NCBI RefSeq assembly: GCF_011075055.1
Contig: NW_025401095.1
Coordinates: 710,501-774,500 of the forward strand
Origin: Mangifera indica
Lineage: Eukaryota > Streptophyta > Magnoliopsida > Sapindales > Anacardiaceae
DNA: 64,000 nucleotides
Direction of reading: 5' to 3'
Position 1 is the stretch's first letter. Each line of letters starts with the position of its first letter. This document shows, one piece after another, positions 35,602 to 48,933 of the stretch. The notes beneath the pieces were generated by a model. That model searched no databases, was not told the origin of the DNA, and saw nothing but the letters and a program-made list of their open reading frames with translations. A program made the position numbers and the translations under genes.

Positions 35602-38330
35602 AAGTTAGAGTTCAATCTTATTTGCTCCTACTTGGTTGAGATAGATAAGATAATTTCTCATTGCTCTTACAATTTAGAACAACTAAAGGAACTTCCTTTT
35701 GAGACTCAACTAATAGTCATTGAGATAAACCTATTCCTCGTTCTTCTTCTATCTCATATAGATGAAGACTTTTATCAATATCACTCTTATTATAAAAAAC
35801 ATCCTCTATGAATGTAACATCTCTAGATTCAATTTCAATTATTCTTCTATTAATCCTTTCTAATGAATATATACCATTTGGAGTGTTCATAGTACCTTAT
35901 AAAGATACATTTCTTTTCTCTTGGTCTCAATTTTTCAAACTTATGGGAAGAGTCATGGATAAACACTATTGATTATTAAGGTCATAATTGATTTAAATCA
36001 AGGTTTCTACCTATTCATAACTCATAAGGAGTGGAAGCAATTGATTTAAAAGGCATATAATTAAGTATATAGGCAATAGTTAACAACGTATCTCACCAAA
36101 AATGTATTAGAAGATTTGCTAGTCCTATCATTAACCTAACCATTTTCAACAGAGTTCTATTTCTCATTTTTGTTATACTATTTTGTTGCAAATTGTTACT
36201 TACTTTATTATTCCTTTTCATTACAAAGTTTCTGAACTCTTTAGACAATTATTCATGACCTTATTAAGTTTTTAAAGCTTTTATTTTTTTGTCTAATTAA
36301 GTTTTAACCTCATTTATATAGCGTCTAAAATAATCTATTACTTTCGATTTATAAGAGACCAAGTAGTCATGATCGAATTGAGTATAGATATTTATAAAAG
36401 TAATGAAAATGAGGCATCATGTCTTAGTTTAACATTCATATGACCATAAATGTTTGATTGTATAAGTCACAATGGAAGTTTAACTCTTACGCTTTGCCAA
36501 ATGGTTTTCTAGTTGTTTTTCTAGCAAGACAATGTTTACATGCAGACAGTTCAGGTTTTGTGAAAGGTCTCAACAAACCTTTACAGGCTAATCTATTCAT
36601 TCTTTCTTGGTCAATGCCATAATTTAACATATCATGTATTTGCATCTATATCCATACTTCTAGAAGTAGTAAATAAAGAAAAAACTAACATAATCATTAT
36701 CAAAATGAAAGGTGTCTAACCTCATAAAACCATTCAACATAAAAAAAATACATAGAAATCAATACCATTATATATTTTAATAAAGTTCTCAAAGAAATTC
36801 AATTTATATCATAGTTTAAGTATAATAAGCATTGAGACCAAAATTCGTTGAATATTTGAATCATATAAGACTACATGTAGGTATAGGGTTTAACCACCTT
36901 GCAAAACTAATTTGACGTGTCTATCCCTTTTACTTCAACTTTCATGGTGTTTCCTACATAAATCCATCTTGTCTTATTCATAATTCAACGAAATTCCATA
37001 AAAGCTCCTTTATCATAAGCTACATGGTTTATAGCTCTTGAGTTTACAATCCATATAGGATGAAAATCAATTAAAAGCATAGTACTGGAAACAAAAGTTT
37101 CATAACTTCAGGTAGAGTAATGCAATACCCACTAATGGGTGAAATGACCCTTTATGCCAGAATTATAATAGGTCATTTTGGTTTTGTTTATCTTTCCAAC
37201 ATGTTTACCTCTCTTTCATCGGTATTGTTGTTCTTGTTCTTAGGGCCTTGTATAATATTTTCCCTTTTCTTGGAGTAGTGCCACTTATGTTTGAAGCCAT
37301 AAAACCTTTTAAACTCGACCTTGCAATGAATGCATTAGTACCTAGTCCATTTGCCTTAAGACGTTTATCCTCTATCTTAATATGGTGAGTAATATCAATG
37401 AAAGTACTTATATTCTCATTGTGGATCATATTCACTCACATACATTTCTAACTTTTGAGAGGAGATCATATTATTGCATGAACCTATTATACATTTGTCA
37501 GGTTATGCCTAGCTGACTTTAGCTCCATAATCATATTTGACATGTCCCTCAGATGTTATTTCATTGACGTGTTAGAGACTTTATATGTGTCAAATTTGAT
37601 GGTCAATTGCCTTAGTTTGGAGACAATAGTTTTTCTAAACTTTTCTTTTAATGTCATCCATATGGTATGCACAGTTATGTATTTTTGGGACTCGTATACT
37701 AGATTACCATTCATAGAGCTAATCTTGATACCATATGTAATGGAGTCTTTCTTTTTCCATGCGTGATGTGTCCATATCACGTCTATGTTGGACATTATTC
37801 AAGTTCTACCCTTTAGATAACTACGACTCTTCCATAACCTGATTTACGACCTCTAAGACCTTTTGCTCATCTAGTACATATTGCATTTTTAAGTACCATA
37901 TGTTATAATTATCCCCATTCAATTTCTCACCCTTATTCAAATAAGCTATTATATTCTTGGATGATATGTTTAATCAAACTATAGAGACATATCAAATGTA
38001 ACATTAACTAAGCAATTGTACACATATCGACTATCGTAATTGTGCATTAAAATTTAAAATATCTCACATAAAAACATATAATCGAAAGTTCAATATGTTC
38101 CCAATCATCTTTTTTAGTTCAAATGTTTGACATTTTAAAATTTAATCCAATTGCTCTAATATAAATTCTGGATGAGAATTTCATTAAATCCTGCCAATCT
38201 CAAAATTCCCACATTTAACATTTATAATATGTGATAAAACAAATGCATCATTACTATAATTAGGACAATTTCACCATCCTATATAGTCAAGTCACTTTAA
38301 CCATGATAAAGTTTTTATATTGCTTGTGAT
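35602..38330 (-). pseudogene. Copia-1 gag, protease and integrase pseudogene
   Basis: Minus strand. Gag starts near 37980 (EKLNGDNYNIWYLKMQYVLD), then TIWMTLKEKFRKTIVSKLRQ and LTIKFDTYK (about 37670-37570), then MIHNENISTFIDITHHIKIE (37435-37370). The zinc knuckle (YYNSGIKGHFTH, about 37180-37140) has lost Cys residues. The protease region reads INCKSRAINHVAYDKGAF, where the family has D-S-G-A-T-N-H, then TRWIYVGNTMKVEVKG (about 37060-36920). Integrase sequence includes KTIWQSVRVKLPL, IQSNIYGHMNVKLRHDASF, then SIASTPYEL (about 36040) and FEKLRPREKKCIFI (about 35940-35900). Stops are numerous. The leader lies beyond G2 at 47.7-48.9 kb. Confidence 0.8.
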
Positions 38331-38336
38331 AGCCCA

Positions 38337-40644
38337 TGTAACACCCATTGGTAAGTCCAAAGGCATTTAAGTCTTTTTTCTAGTTTTAAATTTGGTGTTT
38401 AATGATTTTTCAAAGGTACATGCCCATATATGGTCAGTAAAGTTAAATAGTGGATCAATAATGAAACAAGAAGTTGTCTTAGTTATGCAACTAGACACAT
38501 AACTATGTACAGTCCATACACGCTCATGTATCATGTTCTAGAGATAAAATAAAAATACGATCAACCTTAATTCACTCACATTCTTTTGCTTCCTAACCAC
38601 TCAAAAAATGAAAGAGAGTAAGAGGGGAGTCTATAGTCACCTGAGAAGTCATCACTAATCATCAAAAGTTACCAATTTCGAAGAGAGAACATTGAAAAAC
38701 ATAAGAAGATAAGTAAGTAGTATGCCTGACTCAACTTTAGTTTATTAAAGCTTAATTCATTGCTGTAGGAATGTTTATGAGATTTCTTGTATGATTTATA
38801 ATCTAAATCTATGGTATTATGATCTGTGTGGCTAGAATGTTTGATGTTTGGTTGAAATCATGAAACCATTTAATTATAGAATCCTTTCTAAGGTTGTATT
38901 GATTTAATGATCACTGCCCTTACATTTAAGGTGTATTAAGAATGTTATATGTGATTGTTGAGATGTTACTAGCTAAGAAACACTGTGGTAATGCATGACA
39001 TTATTGATATACTTTTTGAATGAAAACATGCTTGGAAATTTCATGTTCTTAGATTCGATATAATATGTGTATTTAGGCATTGCGATTGAAACAATAGTGG
39101 AATCAATATGTTTAGGATGCTTAGAGACTACTATTTGTACCTTAATTGCATGAGTATTACTAGAATCATGATCAAAAGAATGTAGAAACCTACAGATCAT
39201 GACACATGGCTGTATATGGCTATATAAATGTCTATGTGTTGTTCCAGAAATTTTTAAAGTCTAACGATCTCCTACTCGTTCTAAGGGAAGACACGCATGG
39301 TTGTATGGTATAAGACATATGTCCATGTATAACTTTACAAAAGTGGACAACGTGTATCAAGGGACACATGGCTCGTATACGTAGACCCAAGTGCATGGGA
39401 GTGTCTCTAAGTTAACTCCCCATGTGCATCTATTTAATACATGATCGTATGTTAAGTGTCACATGCCTATGTATATATGTAGGAGACATATAGGAGTGGG
39501 TGGAGAATCATATGATTGTGTACCCTCTAAAGAAAGTCAAAAGACAATTATACCCCTATGTCATGTGCATAAGAAGAAAGAGTTATATATAAGGAATAAT
39601 GAGCTAATAAGGGATAAATAGTTCAATAAGGACATAGATATGGTGCCCAATTGTGTAAATGATGGCACAAACTCAGATCAAATCAAATTTGAGTTGAAAA
39701 TTCAATAACCTTAAGGCTAGTGTCCATAATTAGATAGTCACTAGTAATGAGCATAAGTGACGATATTTGTGAAAGCAACATGGTTGGATACCCATGAGAT
39801 GCATCATATACTCGACACCAAGACACATTGCCATATGGTTTAACTCAGGTGTGTATGGTAAGGATATGGTTTTTAGATATTTCTCATATGTTCAATGGGA
39901 TGCATCACATATATACCTAAGGTAAAGGTCGTCTTCGAATGGTTAGTCAGTCATTTCGATCAACTTATGTGATAAGGGAAGAAACTGCCATCATAGATTT
40001 TCTTATGTGATGAAGGTGTCCAGTTAGATAGCCCAATATGTCATTTGGCATGTGCGTAAGACACCACAGTAGCTTTCACCAAGGTATCAAATATGCCAAT
40101 TCCAGTTTAGGTCTTTGTAGTTTTTGTGGATGATCTATGTCAAGGTACTGAGGTGTCGTAATGTGATAGTAGTTAGCTTACAAATGAAACACGAGTTTTA
40201 TCGTTAGATAATTTAACAGTCATGGATACCAAAATGTCTTTACTTACTAAATTTTACTCATGCATTTCTTTTTGTATATTTTGTAGGTAAAGGTAAGTAG
40301 CAGGGCGGGTAGGGATCCAACAGTCTAGCGAACAACAACACAAGGAATTGGGCACTTATATTATTTCATATTTGCCAAATATATAATTAGCATTTTCTAT
40401 TATTATCATTATTACTTTCAGACAAATTGGTTTACTCAAGATTTATATAGTAATTTTTATAATAGAGATTTTTAGATGCTTGTTATTTTATGAGTTTGAT
40501 TAATAAAACAGTTATTTTTATTACATAATTTTTTTGCACGCTTTATAATTATGATCATACATTAAAGTTTTCAAATAGTCTAGTTGTGCATGTCTCTTTT
40601 GGTATATTCCCATTAAGGGTATGTATCTAAAAAGTGGTATTACA
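38337..40644 (+). repeat. G2 5' LTR
   Basis: 2308 bp, beginning TGTAACACCCATTGGTAAG and ending AAGTGGTATTACA. It is collinear with 45400-47699, for example TAGTTTTAAATTTGGTGTTT, TTAATGATTTTTCAA, GAGTTTGATTAATAAA and CATGTCTCTTTTGGTATATT. Divergence is visible every 10-20 bases, so the insertion is not recent. Confidence 0.9.
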
Positions 40645-40647
40645 TTT

Positions 40648-40660
40648 ATGGTATTAAAGA
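40648..40660 (+). other. Primer-binding site of G2 (decayed)
   Basis: ATGGTATTAAAGA follows the LTR end and aligns with TGGTATCAGAGC with two changes. Confidence 0.6.
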
Positions 40661-40699
40661 ATGATCTTGGTACCAAAAAAGTTGAAAAGTTTTATATGT

Positions 40700-43600
40700 T
40701 TAAAAAATGCATATAGAGTTAATTAAGGAAGTAGCTCTTTGTGCAACATTGACTACCTTCATATGCCTACTATTGTAAGTATAATATACCTGTTTTCAAA
40801 TTAAAAAGTAATGTATGCCTAAACGTTTTTGTGATTTCAAGATGAGAAACTTTAGAAGGTTAATCAGAGATAGCCTAGAGGTCCCTAGTTAAGAGAGAAG
40901 CCAAATAGAGGCTTAAGGAAAAACATCTAGCGTACCAGTTATTCCATTCATTTATATTGCTGACATCCTCCAAATTATGGAAGAGTTACCAAGTAGAATA
41001 GAGAGGTATTGACCAGTGTAAAACATCTACCCTAAACCCTATTGATGCTTTAGTAGCATTCAGATATAAAGGCATCTTCCCAGCAAAGTAGAAGGAGTGG
41101 AAGAGTACCTTGAATTGAGATTGGAGGTAGCAGTAAAGGATAGACACATCTTATTTATAACCTATCTAGTCGTTATCAGCCCCTAGAATTTAGAGGTAGT
41201 GTAGTGTTGAAGGACTACTAACCTAAAAGTGGCTAGAAATAGTGGAGGATGTCATAAGGATCTACTCAATGACAGATACTAACAAGATACAATATGCTAG
41301 TCTTCTACTAAAGAATAATGTTAAAATAATGGATACTATGTAAGACCCATCGAGTTTAAGAGATGTTATAGGAAAACTTCAAACATGCCTTTGAGTTAGA
41401 ATATGTCTCAGTTGATGTTATGTATGTAAAGGCCTAAGAGTTCCTCCATTTGAGGTAAAAGAACATGTCAGTTTGAGAGTTCTTGACTAAGTTAAACTTA
41501 TTGGCCAAGTATGCTCTTAGTATGGTTAATTCAAAGGGGGGCAAGCTGGATGTGTTCATAGGAGGGTTGAGACTAAACATAGCCAAGGATGTGATGATGA
41601 GAGATAATTCTACCAAGACTTTTTCAGAGGCCTTCGATCAAGCTTTATGATCTAAGACTATGAGATAATGTATAGCTAAAGATAGAGAGTTATCAGAAGA
41701 GCTTGAAGGGTAAGAAAGGTAGAGTTAATTGACTATTGGTGGCAACTAAGGTGAGGCAATAGAGATGGTCCTAGTAGAGATAACAAAAGCAAGAAACCCT
41801 TCTAACCTAAGAATAAGAAGAACTTGAGGGGTAAGAAACAGAGAAAGGGGGAACAACCTAAACACAATGATTCCCCTAAGTATCGTGGATATGGCAGAAG
41901 GCATACTAGCAAGTGTTTATCTAGATAGAGGATGTGTTACAGATGTAAGTAGCCAAGACATTTTGCTAGGCAGTGTACAACCCTAACAGTGGTGATAGAA
42001 TAAATAGTTGGGGGAAGACATGCCTAAGTATTCATAATTACTTAGATTTAGATAGATGCTAGCTTTACAACTGTGATGAGTTAGTTATTATTTCATACTT
42101 TTCCTTTATATGCTTTAATTGACTCTAGAGTCACGTATTGTTTTATTATTAGAGGCATAATTGAGAGATTAGGACTAGAACCTTAAGTAGTTCCTCAAAT
42201 AAGTATAGAGATGCTAGATAGGGATCAAGTTCATAGTGGTTTAATATTGGTAGAGCATACTGTGTTCCTGAGAGGTCGTCCAATAATCATGGACTTGATA
42301 ATCATAGACATGCTCGACTTTGATGTGATACTGGGCATGAACTTCTTGAGCGGATTCATAGCTAAAATAGATTGTAAGAAAAAGAAAGTTAGATTTAGTA
42401 TGGATGATGGTAAACAGTTTACATTCGGAAAGGGTTGAATCCTCAATATGATGATTAGCCGTATCAAGGCTAAAAAGATACTGAGTAAAAGGTGTATGAC
42501 ATATTTAGTATATATGGTTCAGAAATCAGTAGAGATGACTTTGGGCATAAAAGATACTCTAGTGGTACAAAAGTTTTCAAATGTATTCCCTAACAACCTT
42601 CTAAGATTAGTACTAGAAAATGAGGTAGAGTTTAGCATTGAGTTGGCCTTAGGAATAATACTAATTTCTAAAGCTTTCTACAGAATGGCCCTAATAGAAT
42701 TGCAGGAATTAAAGAAACAATTTTAGGAATTGTTGGATAATGGATTTATTAGACCGAGCCACTCACTATGGGGTACACAAATCCTCTTCATAAAGAGGAA
42801 ATATGGATCAATGAAGATATGTATTGATTATAAAAAGTTGAATAAGGTGATAGTGAAGAATAAGTACCCACTCCCAAGAATTGATGATTATTTAACTAAC
42901 TCAAGGGTGTCTTAGTATTCTCTAAGATAAATTTGAGGTTAAGTTATCACCAAGTCAGAATAGCAAAGCAAGATATACCTGAGGCTACTTTTAGAACTAG
43001 ATATAGTATTATGAGTTTGTGGTCATACTTTTGGATTGATCAATACCCTGATATTATTTATGGATCTCATAAATAGGGTGTTCTAAGATTGTTTAGATAA
43101 GTTCTTAGTAGTGTTTATTAACAACATCCTAGTCTACTCTAGAACTCAGGAGGAGTATGAATAACATTTCAGATTTGTGCTCCAGAGGCTGAGAAAGAGG
43201 CAATTGTTTGCAAAGTTCTCTAAATATGGGTTTTGGTTACATTGAGTGGCATTTCTAGGTCATGTGGTTTCAGTATAGAGTATATCAGTACACCCCATAC
43301 AATTGATGCAGTGTTAAAATGATAGATGTATAAAATGGCTAAGGAGGTTAGGAGTTTTCTAGGATTGATAAATTATTACAGATACTTTGTTGAGGGATTT
43401 ACCAAGTTAACTTGACCCCTTACAGAGTTAACACATAGAATAATTTCTTTCAGATGGTCAAAGGATTATAAATAGAGTTTCTAGGAATTAAAGAAGAGAT
43501 TGACCTCAGTTCCTATCCTTGTCTTGCTAGATAAGGGCAAAGACTATGATTTATACACAGATGCCTTACATTAGGATTTGGGAGTAGTACTAATACAAAA

Positions 43601-45200
43601 AGGAAAGGTTATAACTTATGCTTCTTGTTAGTTAAAGGAGTATGAGACCAGATGCCCTACTCATGGTCTTGAGTTAACAGTTATAGTGTTTGCACTTAAG
43701 ATATAGCGACACTACCTATGTAAGGTGAAAAGTAACATCTACATAGATCACAAAAGCTTTAGATATTTCTTCACTTAAAAGGATCTACACATAAGGCAGG
43801 GATAGTGGTTAGAGTTGGTAAAAGATTATAAATGCCAGATTAAGTACCACCTAAGTAAAACCAATATAGTTGTTGAAACCCTAAGGAGAAAAATGTTCCT
43901 ATCACAGATTACCACTCATTGTGAGTTACAACAAGAGTTGGTAAGAGAGCAGATAGAGGTAATCACTGGGTAGTTAGCAAGTTTTCATATTCAGTTAACT
44001 TTTTTGGATGAGATTCATGTAACATAGGCTTCAGATAAAAGATGTCTATAGATTAGAACAAAGATGGTTAGAAATATTGAGATTGAGTTCAGTATGGTAA
44101 AAAACATCCTAAGGTTTCAAAAGAGGATATGCGTTCTCTGATAACAGAGTTTAAGAGATAAGATTTTAACAGAGGTATACAATTCCCTTTACTCAGCCTA
44201 TCCTAGAAGTGTAAAAATGTATCAAGGTTTGAGGAAGATGTTCTATTGGCTAGGAATAAAGAAAGACATTGCAGATTTTATGGCTAAGTGTCTTGTGTGT
44301 TAGTAGGTTAAGGTTGGATATTAGAGGCCATTTAAACTTTTGCAATCCTTTAGTATTCTTGAGCGGAAGTAGGAACAGATCACCTAGGGTTAGACGTGGC
44401 TATAATGCATTATGGGTTATAGTGGATTGGTTAACCAACTCGACATATTTCATAGTAGTAAAAAACACCACGAATATAGATCAACTAGGTCAGATTTATA
44501 TGAAAGAGATTGTCAGACTTCATAGAGTACCTAGAACAATAATATCAAATCAAAACACTAGATTTTTCTTAGCATTTTGTTAAAGTATGCAGAAATCTTT
44601 AGGTACAAGATTGACATTCAACATAACATATCATCCCGGAATCGATAGACAAACTGAGAGAGTCAATTAGGTGATTGAAAACATGTTAAGGGCTTATTGT
44701 CTAAATGGAGGAGTGAGTTGGATGGATGTATTGCCATTGATGAAGTTTGCTTATAATAATAATTACTGGGAAACCATTTAGATGGCTCCTTTGAAGCTTT
44801 GTATAGTAAGAGATGTAGATTACCATTGTACTAGGATGCAATAGGAAAGAGAGATGCCTTAGCCTAGTTATTAGGACTCGAGCTAATCTAAAGGATGAAA
44901 GGATAATCAAGGAAAAAATGCGACAAGCCTAAGACCGTTAAAAGAGTTATGCAGATCAAATGAGATGTGATCTTAAGTTTCAGGTAGGTGATAAGTGTTC
45001 ATAAGAGTAGTCCCCCTAGGTATTTTATAAGATTCGACAGGAAAGACAAGTTAGTAGCAAGATTTGTGGCACTTTTTGAGGTATTAGAGTGTGTAGGTAA
45101 GGTTGCCTACCAACAAGCACATATGACATTCATAATGTGTTCCATTTATTGCTATTATGCAAACATATCAGTGACCCACCTATATGCTCAGTGTTAGGGA
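40700..45200 (+). pseudogene. G2 gag-pol pseudogene
   Basis: Gag ends with a zinc knuckle, CYRCKxPRHFARQC (41935-41976), interrupted by TAG. The protease region (about 42110-42440) reads ALIDSRVTYCFI, where the family has D-S-G-A-T, then DFDVILGMNFLSGFIAKIDC. RT begins [20 protein letters not shown], then [20 protein letters not shown] (42730-42890). At the active site FINNILVYSR both Asp of the Y-I-D-D motif are Asn (AAC AAC, 43120-43125). RNase H sequence (about 43540-43900) includes GLELTVIVFALKI, IDHKSFRYFFT and WLELVKDYK. Integrase (about 44200-44700) includes YQGLRKMFYWLGIKKDI, ALWVIVDWLTNSTYF and EIVRLHRVPRTIIS. The C-terminal RFDRKDKLVARFVALFEV lies at 45030-45090. Many TAG stops replace expected Gln or Trp. 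Confidence 0.85.
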
Positions 45201-45386
45201 TGTCGAGCTAGAGGATAATTTGGTTTATGATAAGAGTCCAATTTAGATATTAGATTGACAAGTTAATGAGCTCAAATGTAATCAGATTCCTCTAGTAAAG
45301 GTTTTTTGGAGGAATTACGAAGTTGAGAAAGCCATATGTGAGGTTGCGTAGGATATGCAGCAGAGGTTTCCACACTTAGTTTATAT

Positions 45387-45399
45387 AAGGGAGAAGGAA
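45387..45399 (+). other. Polypurine tract of G2
   Basis: AAGGGAGAAGGAA lies directly before the 3' LTR, the usual position for the plus-strand primer. Confidence 0.75.
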
Positions 45400-47699
45400 T
45401 GTAACACCTACAAGTAAGTCTAAGGGCATTTAAGTCTTTTTTTCTAGTTTTAAATTTGGTGTTTAATGATTTTTCAAGGGTATATGCCCATGTATGGTTA
45501 GTAGAAAGTCAATTAGTGGATCAAATTATGATCACAGTGAAATAAAAAGTTGCCTTAGTTGTATAACTAGACACATAATCGTGTATGATCCATACGCACC
45601 TATGTATTGTGTTTTAGTGATAAAATAAAAATGCGATCAACCTTAATTTTCTCATATTCTTTTGCTTCCCAATTACTCAAAAAGTAAGAGAGAGTGAGAA
45701 ATGAGTCAGTGGTCACCTGAAAAGTCACCACTGATCACTGAAAGTCACAAATTTGGAGGAGAGAGCATCAATTAACATAGACAGATAAACAAGTAGTGCT
45801 CTCAACTTAACTTCAATTTATTAAGCTTGATTCATTACTGTAGAAATGTTTAGGAGAATTTCTTGTATGGTTTATAATTTGCAATTGTGGTCTTATGATT
45901 TGTGCGGCTAGAATGTTTGATGTTTGGTTGAGATCATGAAACCTTTTCATTATAGAATCCTATCTAGGGTTGTATTGATTTAATGATCATTGCCTTTGCA
46001 TTTAGGGGATATTAGGAATGTTATATGTGACTCTTAAGACAGTTATTGGCTAAGAAATACTATGGTAATGCATGACATGATGGATGTATTGTTTGGATGA
46101 AAACATGCTTGGAAATTCCATGTTCTTAGATTCGATATAATATGTGTGTTTAGGCATTACAATTGAAAGAATAGTAGAATCAATATGTTTAGGATGCTTA
46201 AAGACTACTATTTATACCTTAATTGTATGAGTGTTGTCTAAATCGCGATTGAAAAAACATAAAAACCCTAGGGTATGATTTCCAGATCATGACACATGAT
46301 TGTGTATGGTCATATACACACTCGCATGTTGTTCCCTAAATTTTTAAAGTCAAAAGATCCTGCACTTGTTTTGATGGAAGATATGCATGATCGTATAGTT
46401 TGGGACACACTTCCATGTATGGCTTTCCAAAGTTGGACGATGTGCATCAGGGGACACGTGGCTCATACACGTGGACATAAGTGCATGAGAATGTGTCTAA
46501 GTAAACTCCCTATGTGTATCTGTTTGATACACGATTTACACTGAGTGCCATATGTCTGTGTATATGGTTATGAGACACATAGGTGTAGATGGAAAAACAC
46601 ATGATCGTATGCCTGCTTGAGAAAGTCAAAAGATGATTATACCCTTAGGCTATGTGCATAAGAGGGGAGAGTTATATCAGAGGAATAATGCACTAATAGA
46701 GGATAAAAAGTTCAATAAAGACATAGATAAAGTACCCAATTATGTAAAAGATGACACAAACTTAGATCGAGTTGAAAAGTTAACAACCTTAAGGCTAGTG
46801 TCACATAACTAGATAGTCATTAGCAATGAGCGTAAGAGATGACATTTGTGGAAGCAACAAGGCTGAATACCTATGAGATGTATCATACATTCAGCGCCAA
46901 GGCGTATAACCATCTGATTCAGTTTAGGTGTTCATGGTAAAGATGATTAGTGGGATGCATTACATATGTACTTGAGGTAGGGGTCATCTTTAGATGGTTA
47001 GTTAGTAGTTTTAATCAGCTTATGTAGTAAGGGAAAAAGCTACGATAAGAGATTTTTCTATATGATCAAGGTGTCCTAATTAGATAGCCCTATAAGGCGT
47101 TTGACATGTGTGCAAGGCACTATACTAGCTTTCACCAAGGCATCCAATATGTGGATCCTAGCTTGGGTCTCTACAGTTTTCGTGGATGATCTATGTTAGG
47201 GCATTAAGGTGTCGTAGTGTGACAACAGTTAGCTTATAAATGGAATGCGAGTTTTATTATCAGATGATTTAATAGCCATGGATGTCGAAAGGTCTCCACT
47301 TATTGAGTTTTACTCATGCATTTTCTTTTGTATGTTTTGCAAATAGAGGTGAGTAGTGGGGCAAGTGAAGATCTAATGGTCCAGCAAGTAGCTTCACGAT
47401 GAAAAGGGCGCTTATGTTATTTCAGCTTTACCAGACATATATTTAGCATTTTCTATTATTATCATTATTATTTTTAGACACATTAGTTTACTTAAGATTT
47501 ATATAGTTATTTTATAACAGAGATTTTCAGATACTTGTTATTTTATGAGTTTGATTAATAAAGTAGTTATTTTTATTACATCACCTTTTTACATGTTTTA
47601 CAATTATGATCATGCATCAAAGTTTTCAAATAGTCTATGTGTGTATGTCTCTTTTGGTATATTCCCATCAGGGGGATGTATCTAGAGAAGGGTGTTACA
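45400..47699 (+). repeat. G2 3' LTR
   Basis: 2300 bp, beginning TGTAACACCTACAAGTAAG and ending AGAAGGGTGTTACA. It matches the 5' LTR along its length with many substitutions. The frames at 46296-46544 and similar places are chance. Confidence 0.9.
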
Positions 47700-48933
47700 A
47701 CCCAAATGTCTCGCACTTTGTTGATTTGGGAATAATAATAAAATAATGGATTTTCTTATATTCATTACAATGCATTGCTCGTCAGCAAGTTGTAATGCAT
47801 CGATATAATCCAAAATATTCTTCACATTCTTGTCTCAAACAAGATAATGTACCACAAGAATCCAATGGTTCGACATGACATAAGTAAACTATATATCATC
47901 TATTTTCTAGTTAAGAGTATACAATTTACTTTTAAGTCTAAACATTTATAATATATAGCTCTAACATGCACCATTAAACTATCAAATGGTAACATCTTAT
48001 ACTTCATATAATGGTTCTTAGTCATCAAGTTTCCACGAATTAGAAACATGTGTTTTGAAATACTATTATGTGTTTGCATAAGCCAGAATGAAGTATTACA
48101 CGTTTTAACGCACTGTATGACCCACTGATTTGTTCCATATGTTAGTCCGAGCATTAAATCGATTTCATGCACTGGTAGAAGGTTTCATACACTCTTATGC
48201 ACCTAAATAAAGTTCCACACGCCTTCACACACTGAGATAGTATCCTTACGCACTTTTACATATAGGAAAAATGTCACACGTGCCAGAATTAAGCCTCACG
48301 CTTCGTCTCGCACTATCACATGCCTTTAACGTGCCTTCACAGATCGATGGGTGACCTGCCATTGACTGCTATTGGATGTTGACTGACGACCATTACCCAT
48401 TAACTGGTGAACCAACTTTAAGTGTTGATTGATTTGAGTCACCTAGTTGACCAATGAATTTGGGTAACCCGTTGACCAATGGATCGTGCAATTATGTTTT
48501 CCCAACACAATTACAACCCATATCATCACAAAGAACCATAATTTTAGCTAGCTCAATTGACTATCTTCTGACCATTGATTGGCCATGAACGTTTGGGGCT
48601 TTTGAAAAGCCTAGATTGAGTATCATAGTCAGTCTAATTTTCGACACCAAAGTCGCCAAAACCTAGTGGAATCAAAGCAAGGAGATCACGACTTTTAAGT
48701 TCGAATTTAGTCCATTCTAATCAAATTATGGCATGATTTTTAGATCAAAACATGTAAAACAATTCCAGGCATTATCCTTACATGTTTTTAAGTATTAATT
48801 TTATGCAATTTGATTTAATTTTATTCGATCACAAAATTTGAATTTTACCAATTTCAATGCAAAATAAAAAAAATTTCAGATAATAAATATTATAGAATCG
48901 TAGAAAATTATCAATCATAGGCTCTGATATTAA
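47700..48933 (-). other. Copia-1 leader and primer-binding site
   Basis: Minus-strand sequence from the primer site (TTAATATCAGAGCC, 48920-48933) to the G2 insertion. It contains many short GTCAAC and GTCAGTCAAC motifs (48350-48590), typical of some copia leaders. The open frame at 47900-48172 has no recognisable product and is treated as leader. Gag resumes on the other side of G2. Confidence 0.6.

Larger units (their letters stand above)
38337..47699 (+). mobile_element. G2: complete plus-strand Ty3/gypsy element
   Basis: 9363 bp. It has LTRs at 38337-40644 and 45400-47699, both starting TGTAACACC and ending KTRTTACA, a primer site just inside the 5' LTR, gag-pol in the order gag, protease, RT, RNase H, integrase, and a purine tract before the 3' LTR. 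The flanks are GCCCA (38332-38336) and ACCCA (47700-47704), a target duplication with one change. It is inserted in the leader of copia-1. All coding parts carry stops, so it cannot move by itself. Confidence 0.9.

Noticed and set aside
46296..46544. An 82-residue Cys/Met/His-rich protein
   Set aside because: It lies wholly within the G2 3' LTR. The matching part of the 5' LTR does not keep the frame, so it is chance.
47900..48172. A 90-residue minus-strand protein
   Set aside because: It lies between the primer site and gag of copia-1, shows no domain, and is best explained as leader sequence.
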